The position numbers were made by a program, and so were the translations under genes. A stretch of DNA of 64,000 nt from positions 1 to 64,000 of the forward strand of contig CAMYKK010000047.1 in assembly GCA_947258975.1 (NCBI GenBank), given 5' to 3'. The notes under the pieces were generated by a model. The model searched no databases. It saw only the letters and a program-made list of their open reading frames with translations, and was not told the DNA's origin. Below, one piece after another: positions 35,125 through 43,361 of this stretch (its first letter is position 1; each line of letters begins with the position of its first letter). This DNA is from an uncultured Gammaproteobacteria bacterium (lineage in GTDB: Bacteria; Pseudomonadota; Gammaproteobacteria; Arenicellales; JAANXG01).

Positions 35125-35218
35125 AATAAGGGACAGACCACGATGTTCACTAATCAGCCCACGCAGAACGCGTTCGTGAATCCAAGGAATTGCCAGTAAT
35201 CGTGGTCCGTCCCCTATT
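35125..35218. repeat. Long imperfect inverted repeat upstream of tctC
   Basis: AATAAGGGACAGACCACGAT (35125-35144) pairs with ATCGTGGTCCGTCCCCTATT (35199-35218), 18 of 20 positions, around a 54-nt loop. It lies between the lyase gene and tctC. It could be a short palindromic mobile element or a processing hairpin that separates expression of the enzyme and transporter genes. Confidence 0.5.
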
Positions 35219-35306
35219 TCCGCAAGCGCTTTGACACGCGTAGTGTGTATTTGTTAGCAGCGGTTGTCGAGAGCATCGAACTGTTATACCGCCAAACGTA
35301 CATGAA

Positions 35307-36143
35307 TCAGGACACCGGCTCGACCGGCCTTTGGTCCGGACCGGTGTAACGCCAGATCATGTGGCGGGGAAGCGGACCCTTGTTGCGGCCGCCCTGTTGG
35401 ATCTGCTCCCAGGCGTGCGCCAGGATCCCGACTGATCGCGACAGACAGAACAACCCGCGGGCGAGCGGGGCCGGAAACCCCAGCTCGGCATAAATGACCG
35501 CGGTCGCCCCGTCGATGTTCATGGGGATGCTTTTGCCTTTGCGCGCCGCGATCTGCTTCTCTACCTCGCGTGCGATTTGCGCATAGCGGCCCGAGACCGT
35601 ACCTTGGGCCGCGTACTGATCGACGAGTTCCAGGAGCCGCGGCGCACGCGGGTCGATCGGATTGTGGAAACGATGGCCAAACCCGGGCACGAAATTTTGA
35701 CCGCCCGCCAGGAAGGCTTCGTAGCTCTGGCGTACCGCGTCTTGCAACGATATATCGTCGTCCATTCGCTGCGCGGCCGACATAAAAAACTCCACCGCCT
35801 GCTCGCCGGCGCCGCCATGCACATCACCGAGCACATTCACTGCCGACGCGATGGCGTTGTTCAGGCCCACGCCACAGGTCGCGGCCATCCTGGCAACCGC
35901 GATGCTGGGGGCCTGCGGACCATGGTCGACAGCGGACATCAACGCGATGTCGAGCAGTTCTCCCTGGCCCCTGTCCGGCAACTCCCCGCGCGTCAGCAAC
36001 CAGATCATCTGCGCAAAAGTCACGTTGCCGATCAACTCTTCGATGGGATAGCCCCGGTAGCGTATCACCCCGGGTCGCATATAGATGATGTCGGTGGACC
36101 ACCAATCCATGACCTCGTTTTCAAGCATGTCCCGATCGTTCAT
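35307..36143 (-). CDS. Citryl-CoA lyase / citrate-synthase-fold enzyme
   Basis: This 278-residue short form of the citrate synthase fold keeps the three catalytic positions: His in DVHGGAGEQAVEFF, His in FGHRFHNPIDPRAPR and Asp in NIDGATAVIYAELGFP. Standard citrate synthases are about 430 residues, so this belongs to the compact group usually called citryl-CoA lyase. It would cleave citryl-CoA-like thioesters to acetyl-CoA (or pyruvate/propionyl-type partners) and an oxo acid, or run in reverse. Its start overlaps the stop of the CoA transferase gene (ATGA), which links the two reactions. Confidence 0.85.
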   Translation of the reverse strand: MNDRDMLENEVMDWWSTDIIYMRPGVIRYRGYPIEELIGNVTFAQMIWLLTRGELPDRGQGELLDIALMSAVDHGPQAPSIAVARMAATCGVGLNNAIASAVNVLGDVHGGAGEQAVEFFMSAAQRMDDDISLQDAVRQSYEAFLAGGQNFVPGFGHRFHNPIDPRAPRLLELVDQYAAQGTVSGRYAQIAREVEKQIAARKGKSIPMNIDGATAVIYAELGFPAPLARGLFCLSRSVGILAHAWEQIQQGGRNKGPLPRHMIWRYTGPDQRPVEPVS

Positions 36144-37345
36144 ATCACGCCCTCGTGCTGCAACTCATCGATCTCGCGATCCGCGATACCCAATTCCTTG
36201 AGTATCTCAACGGTATGCTGGCCAAGTTCCGGCGGTGGGCTGACGACCGCAAGGGCGCCCCCGTTGAGCTTTATTCCCGTGCGGACCAGCCTGATGTCGC
36301 GCCCCACTCCGCGAACATCCTTAAACTCACCGATCATTCCGCGGTCGCGAATCTGCGGCTGCCTGAGCGACTGTGCGACGGACAGTACGCACCCTGCGGG
36401 GACGCCCGCCGCGTTGAGCAGGGTCTGCCATTCGCGCGCCGACTTGCCCGCCAGGGCCGCTTCCAGTTCCTGCGTAAGCTCGGAACGATGTTCCAGGCGT
36501 GCCTGGCGCTCGGCGAAGCGGGGATCGGTCTTCAGTTCCGGTCGTTCGAGGACGTCGCATACGGCCTCGAATTGCTGCTGTTTGTTGGCGGCAATATTGA
36601 GCAGGCCATCCCCGGTTACGAAGGTTCCGGATGGACTCGCGGTGACGTTCTGATTCCCAATCGGACTGGGCTCCCGCCCGGCGACGAGGTAGTTGGAGAC
36701 CGCCCAACCCATGGTGGCAAGGACGGCTTCGAGCATGGAAACGTCAATGAAGCAGCCCGCGTGCGCCTGACCGCGCCGGCCCGCCAACGCCGCGGCGACT
36801 GCGAAAGCCGCGGTGATGCCGCCGATGGTGTCGGCCACCGGGTAACCAACGCGCAGCGGCGCGCTGTCCTGGTCACCGGTGATGCTCATTACCCCGGACA
36901 TGCCTTGCACGATCTGGTCGTAGGCCGGCAACTCCCGCAGCGGGCCGTCCTGGCCGAAACCCGATACGGCACAGTAGACCAGACCCGGATTGTGTTGCCT
37001 CAGGTCGTCGAAGCCCACCTCCAGGCGATCCATCACTCCCGGCCGGAAGTTTTCGACCAACACATCGGCGCGGCGTACGAGCCGCCGCAGCAGGTCTTTG
37101 CCCCGCGGATTCTTTAAATTCAGGGTGATGGATTTTTTGCCGGCATTTTGCGCCAGGAAAGACACGCCCATATATTTGCGGTTTAACGCGGCGTCGGCCC
37201 CGAGCTGCCGGGCGAGGTCCCCCGCACCCGGCACTTCAACCTTGGTGACCTCAGCGCCCATATGCGCCAGCTGGTGACAGCAAAAAGGGCCTGCCAGGAC
37301 GTTGGTCAAATCGAGTACGCGGTACCCCTGCAGAGGCCTATCCAT
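36140..37345 (-). CDS. CaiB/BaiF family CoA transferase
   Basis: This 401-residue class III CoA transferase moves CoA from a donor such as succinyl-CoA to a carboxylic acid. Visible features are the start GYRVLDLTNVLAGPFC, the region LNLKNPRGKDLLRRLVRRADVLVENFRPGVMDRLEVG, and the catalytic Asp in DVSMLEAVLATMGW. In this operon the acceptor is probably the acid imported by TctABC, and the product would feed the lyase. It is the first gene of the minus-strand operon and is divergent from the IclR-type regulator. Confidence 0.92.
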   Translation of the reverse strand: MDRPLQGYRVLDLTNVLAGPFCCHQLAHMGAEVTKVEVPGAGDLARQLGADAALNRKYMGVSFLAQNAGKKSITLNLKNPRGKDLLRRLVRRADVLVENFRPGVMDRLEVGFDDLRQHNPGLVYCAVSGFGQDGPLRELPAYDQIVQGMSGVMSITGDQDSAPLRVGYPVADTIGGITAAFAVAAALAGRRGQAHAGCFIDVSMLEAVLATMGWAVSNYLVAGREPSPIGNQNVTASPSGTFVTGDGLLNIAANKQQQFEAVCDVLERPELKTDPRFAERQARLEHRSELTQELEAALAGKSAREWQTLLNAAGVPAGCVLSVAQSLRQPQIRDRGMIGEFKDVRGVGRDIRLVRTGIKLNGGALAVVSPPPELGQHTVEILKELGIADREIDELQHEGVI

Positions 37346-37390
37346 GCTGCCGGTCCGCGATCTTTCCCCTCAGGGTTTGCATCTTGGTTA

Positions 37391-37425
37391 TTCTGCTGTA
37401 TAGAATATAATTCTATTCAACAGAA
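37391..37425. promoter_or_regulatory. Palindromic operator between CoA transferase and IclR genes
   Basis: A near-perfect 35-bp palindrome is centred on TAGAATATAATTCTA (37401-37415) and extends outward to TTCTG and CAGAA. It lies in the 90-140 bp divergent promoter region. IclR-family proteins bind such AT-rich palindromes, so it is probably the operator for the adjacent regulator, controlling its own gene and the catabolic operon. Confidence 0.7.
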
Positions 37426-37487
37426 CATCGGCGAGGATGTCAAGCAATGAAGAACGATTCCTCTCAGCGCCTACAAGGACTGGGTTG

Positions 37488-38177
37488 GTGACCACAAAAC
37501 ATCGCGTCGAGGCCGTTGATCGGGCACTCAGCATTCTCGATGTGTTCAGCGCGGGGGAGAATGCCTTGACATTGAAAGACATCGCGAATGCGACCGGACT
37601 CTACAAGAGCACAATTCTGCGCCTGTGCGGTTCCCTGGAGGCGTCCGGCTACATGCGCCGGACTGACGACGGTTTGTACCGCCTGGGACCCAAGCTCTGG
37701 CAACTTGGCAATCAGTATCAGCGCGGATTCGACATGGAGGTCTACGTGCGGCCGGTGCTGCGTGCGATGGTTGACGAAACCGAGGAAACGGCATCGTTCT
37801 ATATCCGCGACAAAATGGATCGCGTCTGCTTGTATCGGGAAAATTCGCGCCAACAGATACGCCATGCGATCGAGGAGGGCCTGCGTTTACCGCTGGACCG
37901 GGGTGCGGCGGGTAAGGTGTTGATGGCCTACAATGGCACCGCCACAACCTCGGACGAGGCGCAACACATCCACCGGCATGGCAGCTACTTCTCTACCGGC
38001 GAACGTGATCCTTATGCCGCCGCGGTGGCGGCGCCGGTCTTCGGCCGCGACGGTGCCTGCCTGGGCGCGCTAGCCATCTCCGGGCTACGTGAGCGGTTCG
38101 CCCCTGAGGTCGCGGACAAATTCCGCGCAATCGTCGTCCGGCGCGCCCGCGAACTGAGCCGGGCGCTGGGCGGCTAA
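37488..38177 (+). CDS. IclR family transcriptional regulator
   Basis: This protein of about 229 residues has an N-terminal winged helix-turn-helix (VEAVDRALSILDVFSAGENALTLKDIANATGLYKSTILRLCGSL). The C-terminal IclR effector domain includes MVDETEETASFYIRDKMDRVC, LPLDRGAAGKVLMAY and AAAVAAPVFGRDGACLGALAISG. GTG 37488 with AAGGA upstream matches the usual family start; ATG 37437 would add 17 residues. It is divergent from the CaiB-lyase-TctCBA operon and probably senses its substrate or a CoA intermediate. Confidence 0.88.
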   Translation: MTTKHRVEAVDRALSILDVFSAGENALTLKDIANATGLYKSTILRLCGSLEASGYMRRTDDGLYRLGPKLWQLGNQYQRGFDMEVYVRPVLRAMVDETEETASFYIRDKMDRVCLYRENSRQQIRHAIEEGLRLPLDRGAAGKVLMAYNGTATTSDEAQHIHRHGSYFSTGERDPYAAAVAAPVFGRDGACLGALAISGLRERFAPEVADKFRAIVVRRARELSRALGG

Positions 38178-38452
38178 CCCCGTAATTCCGGGAACGGTTC
38201 ACGGGATTCGTGCGTAGCGGCCTGGTCCCCAACGCAACCCATGAGAGTATATCGATTTTTGTATCCTGTCCCCTGAATTGAACCGTTCGTCTGGTCAGAC
38301 TGGCCGTTCGCACAAATTAACCTACGTTAATAGTAGGAATTATGCTTCGCGCCGTTTTTCGTGGATGGCACCGGTCGAGAGAATTATGATTCGGCCAGGG
38401 CCTGCCGTCGCAAAAGTTCACACGACCTATCCTACTCGGGGAGGAGTATATT

Positions 38453-38866
38453 ATGACGATCATTGCATGGAAACCCGAGTTCTCGGTTGGCGAACCGATC
38501 TTAGACGCCGATCACCGCCACCTCATCGAACTCTTGAATGGTTTTTCCAACCACCTTGGACCGATGCGCTCCAAGGCCTCTATCGTCGGGCATCTCGTGC
38601 AGTTGTACAGCAGCACCAGCAAGCACTTCGCGCGCGAGGAGGTGATTATGCAGGCGCATGGCTATAGCAGCGACTATGTAGATCATTACGCGGATCATCA
38701 ACGGCTGCTCAACGAGATCACCGTCATGATGTACAAACATCAATACGGGGTGACGAACGACAGCGCGGCGAGCACCGAGTGGATCCAAAACTGGTTTCAT
38801 GATCACCACGCAATCCATGACGCACGCCTCCAACTGTCGATTCGGGACGCAGATAGCGCGCGCTAA
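38453..38866 (+). CDS. Bacteriohemerythrin
   Basis: This 137-residue hemerythrin has a standard start (MTIIAWKPEFSVG) and the full ligand set: His in DADHRHL, His and Glu in KHFAREE, two His in VDHYADHQRLL, and His followed by Asp in HHAIHD. It would bind O2 reversibly at a di-iron centre, for storage, delivery or sensing. GGGGAGGAG precedes the ATG. It is the better preserved paralogue of the gene at 3461. No transcription partner is adjacent. Confidence 0.9.
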   Translation: MTIIAWKPEFSVGEPILDADHRHLIELLNGFSNHLGPMRSKASIVGHLVQLYSSTSKHFAREEVIMQAHGYSSDYVDHYADHQRLLNEITVMMYKHQYGVTNDSAASTEWIQNWFHDHHAIHDARLQLSIRDADSAR

Positions 38867-39105
38867 CCGATTCATGACGGCACGCCGCTAATTCCGGGGA
38901 CCGCTGATTCCGGGGACACGCTGATGCGTAAGACTCGGTGGCGGTCCGCGACTCTCGCGCCATACAAATCCGCAGACTGTCTCCAGAATGCACGCGTTGC
39001 ATGCATCACCCGGCAGTGAACTCTGCGTCACTTTACCGGCCGCAGCAGGACACATCCCCCCCGACGCTGCCAAATTCCGACATCAACCGCGCGCATCCAA
39101 AGTTG
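38867..39105. other. Short gene-free stretch with R3-like motifs
   Basis: Two direct copies of a TTCCGGGGAC motif at about 38892-38919 match the R3 core. A related CCCCTGAATTGAACC stands upstream at 38270. No gene is visible. Confidence 0.35.
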
Positions 39106-40245
39106 TCAGGTCAACGCGTCGCGTTGCCGCTGCGGCGGTGAGTCGAAGCGGTCGATTCGAAAAGGTCCAATAGGATGCGCGGTTGCACCGGTCGTCACCA
39201 GGTCGGCAATAATACTCCCGACTATCGGACCCAATTGAAATCCATGAGCCGAAAATCCAAATGCGTGGAAGACGCCTTCCTGGCGACCGGGTCCGATCAC
39301 CGGGATGCCGTCCGGCATATAGCCCTCGATTCCCGCCCAGCAACGAACGATCCTCGCGCCGCGCATAGTTGGCAGGATTTGCGCCGCCGTGCGCGCGTTG
39401 ACCGACAAGCCCCCAAATTCGAGGCTTGCGGTGTTCGTCGTTCGCACTGCGTTCCCCCTGACGCCGCCACCAATCAATACCGTTCCGTTGGCGAACTGCT
39501 TGAGTGACAGTGTGCGTCCCTGCGCACCGACCACCGGTTTCACAAAAAACGGCATGCGCGCGGTGATCATCAGCATCGGCGCGTAGGCCTGCATCGGCAC
39601 CGGCTCGCCGAGCATGACCGCGACGCTGTCACCCCACGCGCCGGCGCAATTGATCAGCACCGGCACGTCCAAGGGATCGGTCGATGTGTCCACCCGCCAA
39701 GTGCCTTGACGCTTTGCAATGCGCAGAACCCGCACCTGCTCCAGTACGCGCACGCCGAGAGATTCCGCCTTTCGCTTGAAGGCCATGGTGGTCCGGTACG
39801 GGTTGGCGTGGCCGTCGTCCACCACCACCATCCCGCCCACGCAGTGCGGGGAGACGGCCGGTAACAGGTCGCGCAGTTCCTCTCGTCCAATGACGACCTC
39901 GTGGTTGAATCCCGCGTCGCGAAGCAGGCTCGCCCGTTCTTCGAGCCCGCGCGCCTCCTCGCCATTTTCAGCGACCCGCACTTGGCCGCTCGGCACGAAC
40001 TGGCAGTCATCGTCTACCAGTTCTGCGATATTGTGCCAGAGCCCCATGGCCGCCACCGATAACGGGATCTCGGGTAAAGCACGCCCCAATCTGCGCACGC
40101 CGCCCGCATTGACTCCCGACGCATGACGGCCCACATGGTCTTTCTCTACGACGACAACGCTGATTCCGCGACGGGCCAAGTGCAGGGCGCACGAGCAACC
40201 ATGAATGCCGCCACCAATGACCACGGCATCAGCGGTGCGCACCAT
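39106..40245 (-). CDS. FAD-dependent amine/amino-acid oxidoreductase (OoxB/HcnC-like)
   Basis: This 379-residue DAO-family flavoprotein has an N-terminal FAD-binding motif (AVVIGGGIHGCSCALHLARRG), a central YAPMLMITARM segment, and a C-terminal IVRCWAGIEGYMPDGIPVIGP plus FHAFGFSAHGFQLGP. This pattern fits beta subunits of opine oxidases or HcnC rather than a free D-amino acid oxidase. It is the last gene of the operon. A second, related subunit is encoded at 41982. The substrate is probably a secondary amine or N-substituted amino acid. Confidence 0.88.
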   Translation of the reverse strand: MVRTADAVVIGGGIHGCSCALHLARRGISVVVVEKDHVGRHASGVNAGGVRRLGRALPEIPLSVAAMGLWHNIAELVDDDCQFVPSGQVRVAENGEEARGLEERASLLRDAGFNHEVVIGREELRDLLPAVSPHCVGGMVVVDDGHANPYRTTMAFKRKAESLGVRVLEQVRVLRIAKRQGTWRVDTSTDPLDVPVLINCAGAWGDSVAVMLGEPVPMQAYAPMLMITARMPFFVKPVVGAQGRTLSLKQFANGTVLIGGGVRGNAVRTTNTASLEFGGLSVNARTAAQILPTMRGARIVRCWAGIEGYMPDGIPVIGPGRQEGVFHAFGFSAHGFQLGPIVGSIIADLVTTGATAHPIGPFRIDRFDSPPQRQRDALT

Positions 40246-40271
40246 GCCGATCTCCGGTCAAGATCACTCGT

Positions 40272-41669
40272 TCATCGGTCCGATGCGGCGGGCGTTTGGA
40301 GTTCAGCCAATTCCGCCAACAACAAGGGTTTAATGGGGGGTCGCAAACGGTAATAGCCGATCTCTGACACCGGCAGGTCGGTAAAATCCGCAATGAGTTC
40401 CGACACGGTCAACCCGCACAAGCGGCCCTGGCAAGGTCCCATGCCGCAACGGCTGAAACTTTTCAGCTGATTGGGACCCACGCATCCCACCGCAACCGCT
40501 TTGCGGATCGCAGCCACATCGACCTCCTCACATCGGCATACGACTGTCTGGTCATCGGGTGGTACCCGGAAATACTTAGGCGGGCGGTACAGTGTCTCGA
40601 GAAAGGGCCGGATGCGCCGTTCGGCAGCGAGAGCGGCGCGCGCCGGGGCGGCGCGTCGCGCCCGCTCGTCCGCGTCGATGGTGCCGAGCCGATACAGGGC
40701 ACCGAGGGCCGCAATGCGTCCCTGGTATTCCGCAGCCAGGGCGCCGTTGATACCGGCTCCGTCCCCGGCGATGGCGACGCCCTCTACCGTGCTCTCACCC
40801 CACGAGTCGGTGGTCGCCTGCCAGCAGAGTTGGGCCTCGTTCCATGTGTGCCGGCAGCCGATCGAGTAAGAGAGGTTGACATTGGGCACCACACCTTGAT
40901 GCAAAAAAACCTGATCGGCCTCGATGCGCTGCCAGTCGTGCCCGCGCCGGTACTCGACCGCGGACACCGCGTCATCGCCCCGCATGCGCAGATCCCTCAC
41001 CCCGCGGATCAACGGGACACCCGCCTTTTTTATACCGCGCAGCAATCGGATGCCCTTCATCAGGTATTGCGGCGCCCGCAGGGCGCCGGCCAGATGGCGG
41101 GTGGCGCGGAAATAGTTGGAAATCGGTGTGGTGTCGAGCACCGCCTTGACCGCGACACCGGCCTGCACATATTGCCACGCCACGAGATACAGCAACGGTC
41201 CGGTACCGGCGAACACCGCGCCGTCGGCCGCCAGCGCGGCGGACTTGAGCAACACCTGCGCGCTGCCGGCGGTCATCACCGACGGCAGGGTCCAGCCGGG
41301 AACCGGGAACGGGCGTTCGAGCGCACCGGTGGCCACAATTACTTGATCTGCGGTGATCAACATGGCGGTCCCATCGACGGTGACGCCGATCTCGCGCGTC
41401 GGCGAAACCTGCCACACGGTTGCGCCCGGGACATAATCCACGCCGCAGTCCCGTAAGGTCTTCGCCAGTTCCGCCCCTCGCCAGTAGTCCACCCCCAAAA
41501 TAGCGCGATCCACCGCAGCCGGTGTCTCCACTGCCCGGTAGATCTGCCCTCCCGGCGCCGGCTGCTCATCGAACACGACGCTCGTTGCGCCACACTCGGC
41601 GGCTGCGGCCGCCGCCGCCATCCCCGCCGGACCGGCACCGACGATCGCCAGCTGGTAATGACTTTTCAT
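40272..41669 (-). CDS. NAD(P)/FAD oxidoreductase with [2Fe-2S] BFD domain (OoxA/HcnB-like)
   Basis: This 465-residue protein has two Rossmann motifs (AIVGAGPAGMAAAAAAAECG near residue 8 and the GALERPFPVPGWTLP region). Near the C-terminus, CRCEEVDVAAIRKAV...CGMGPCQGRLCG is a bacterioferritin-associated-ferredoxin-like [2Fe-2S] cysteine set. This combination defines opine oxidase subunit A and HcnB. It would transfer electrons from the amine-oxidising flavoprotein. It overlaps the small ferredoxin gene by 4 nt. Confidence 0.9.
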   Translation of the reverse strand: MKSHYQLAIVGAGPAGMAAAAAAAECGATSVVFDEQPAPGGQIYRAVETPAAVDRAILGVDYWRGAELAKTLRDCGVDYVPGATVWQVSPTREIGVTVDGTAMLITADQVIVATGALERPFPVPGWTLPSVMTAGSAQVLLKSAALAADGAVFAGTGPLLYLVAWQYVQAGVAVKAVLDTTPISNYFRATRHLAGALRAPQYLMKGIRLLRGIKKAGVPLIRGVRDLRMRGDDAVSAVEYRRGHDWQRIEADQVFLHQGVVPNVNLSYSIGCRHTWNEAQLCWQATTDSWGESTVEGVAIAGDGAGINGALAAEYQGRIAALGALYRLGTIDADERARRAAPARAALAAERRIRPFLETLYRPPKYFRVPPDDQTVVCRCEEVDVAAIRKAVAVGCVGPNQLKSFSRCGMGPCQGRLCGLTVSELIADFTDLPVSEIGYYRLRPPIKPLLLAELAELQTPAASDR

Positions 41670-41992
41670 TCCGCCGGGTCCTGTGCCGCATTCGCATCCG
41701 GACCGATCTGGGCGACCCCGTGCTGGCGTTCGATCGACATGCCTTCACGGACATGCCTCATGCACGCTTGCTGATTGGGCTCGCCATCGATCACCACCAG
41801 GCACTCGAAGCATATGCCCATCATGCAATAGGGACCTCGAGGCGCCCCGGATACCGGCGTCTCCCGGCAACTCCTGATGCCCTCAGCGAGCAGCACCGCC
41901 GCCACGGTGTGACCCTGCGGCACCATGATTTCCTGGTCCTCGAAGATCACCCTAACGAAATCGCGGTCACGAATGCCGATGTTAGTGAACAT
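41666..41992 (-). CDS. HcnA-like [2Fe-2S] ferredoxin subunit
   Basis: This 108-residue ferredoxin-fold protein has the HcnA/opine-oxidase gamma cysteine pattern: SCRETP, then GPYCMMGICFECLVVIDG and QQACMRHV. ATG 41992 was chosen, preceded by GAGGAGG; the frame to 42118 has a non-homologous leader. Its start lies within the last codons of the upstream flavoprotein gene and its stop overlaps the next gene (ATGA), so all three subunits should be made together. It would carry electrons to the respiratory chain. Confidence 0.9.
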   Translation of the reverse strand: MFTNIGIRDRDFVRVIFEDQEIMVPQGHTVAAVLLAEGIRSCRETPVSGAPRGPYCMMGICFECLVVIDGEPNQQACMRHVREGMSIERQHGVAQIGPDANAAQDPAE

Positions 41993-43085
41993 CAAACCTC
42001 CTCGCACTGAACGCACCGAGTTCCGGCGGCAGCTCACCCGCGACGATCCACCGCGGAAAGTCGAAGGCGTGGGTTGCGGCAAGTGTGATGCCGCTGTGCG
42101 CGGAAGCGCAAAAGGCACCGGGACAGGATGCGGATTGATCGTATATCGGTATGCCGTCAGGCGTCATTACCCGCAGCGCGCCCCAGGCCCGCACGATCCG
42201 GGCACTACGCAGAAACGGAAAGGCGCGCGTGGCACGGCGGGCAATCTCCACCATGATATCCGGCCGTGTACCATCGTCGAACCCGACATCTTCATGCGAA
42301 TCGCCCATGAGCACGCTGCCCTCACTCGTCTGACGCACGTGCAGGGTCGGGATGCGCAGAAAAGATCGTACCTTCTCCGACACCAGGATCTGTCCACGCA
42401 GTGGATGAACCGGCACGCGCAGTCCAACCTCGGGCGCGAGCTTCGCGTTTGCGAGGCCCGCCGCCAGCACCAGCTTTTGCGCACGAACAGTTTCGTTTCC
42501 GGCTTCGACATCAAACACCCCGCCATGGGGGCGAATCCTGTGTACCGGCGCGTTGATGAGGGCGCGCCCGGCGCGCTCGCGAAACCCCGCGTGGAGTCCG
42601 CGCAACAGAAACAGCGGATTCGCATGACCATCCAACGATGAATAGGAGCCGCCGACGACATCCTGGCCCAGCCCCGGGAGCAATTCCGAGAGCGTCCGGT
42701 GATCCAGCATTTCGAATTGGAAATGCCCTTCGGTCTCTGCCTTGAGCTGCTTCATGAGCGCAGAACGTTCCTTGAATTCCTGCTCTCCCAGACACAGGTG
42801 AACGCCGCCCTGTCGGCCATAAGCGAGATCAACGCCAGTGACCTCTTTGACCTGCGCGGCCAATCTGGGCCAGTTGTCCGCAGACCGCCGCGTCAGGCTT
42901 GAGTAGGGTGGACAACCGATGCCCTTGCTCTGGACCCACACCAGCCCGAAGTTTCCACGCGCCGCGCGAAACGCCACATCTCCTTCGTCAATGAGAATCG
43001 TATCGAGCTTCAGTTCGGCTAGGCCATAGGCAATCGCCGCGCCGACCACACCCCCACCGACGACCGCCGCGTCGCAATTCAGCAT
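41982..43085 (-). CDS. Second FAD-dependent oxidoreductase of the opine-type complex
   Basis: This 367-residue DAO-family protein has a FAD motif (AAVVGGGVVGAAIAYGLAELKL), GNFGLVWVQSKG, the substrate-domain HPLRGQILVSEK and the C-terminal RAWGALRVMTPDGIPIYDQS. Having two such flavoproteins in one operon with one A subunit and one ferredoxin is notable. They may oxidise two related substrates or successive steps. A GTG/ATG context is clear at 43085. R2 copy 2 lies immediately upstream, between this gene and potC. Confidence 0.88.
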   Translation of the reverse strand: MLNCDAAVVGGGVVGAAIAYGLAELKLDTILIDEGDVAFRAARGNFGLVWVQSKGIGCPPYSSLTRRSADNWPRLAAQVKEVTGVDLAYGRQGGVHLCLGEQEFKERSALMKQLKAETEGHFQFEMLDHRTLSELLPGLGQDVVGGSYSSLDGHANPLFLLRGLHAGFRERAGRALINAPVHRIRPHGGVFDVEAGNETVRAQKLVLAAGLANAKLAPEVGLRVPVHPLRGQILVSEKVRSFLRIPTLHVRQTSEGSVLMGDSHEDVGFDDGTRPDIMVEIARRATRAFPFLRSARIVRAWGALRVMTPDGIPIYDQSASCPGAFCASAHSGITLAATHAFDFPRWIVAGELPPELGAFSARRFDVH

Positions 43086-43094
43086 AGTGGGTTG

Positions 43095-43361
43095 CCCGCA
43101 TATTGCACCAAGGATCCCGGATGATGGCGACGGAATCGGAAGTCTGGACGCCGCGCTGGAACGAAACGCAGAGCCGTGGCTATGCGTTGAGTGCAGCGCA
43201 AATCCGGGCGTTCGAGACCGAGCCAGCGCCGGGATAGCTCCGCGACTATGCTCCCTAAATAACCTGGAGACTCGTATGTTGCCATTTCATCTAAGTGACA
43301 CTGCGAAGCTCTTAGCCGGACACCATGGATGGTCGCGGGGCGCCTTGGTGCAATATGCGGG
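43095..43361. mobile_element. R2 MITE-like element, copy 2, inside an operon
   Basis: A 267-bp element is bounded by the perfect 19-bp inverted repeats CCCGCATATTGCACCAAGG (43095-43113) and its complement (43343-43361). It has no gene. It separates the importer half from the oxidase half of one minus-strand operon, and the TGA of the upstream permease starts right at its border. Confidence 0.85.

Noticed and set aside
35577-37117. Long frames antisense to the lyase and CoA transferase genes
   Set aside because: Both are shadows of high-G+C coding sequence; the minus-strand proteins carry all catalytic motifs.
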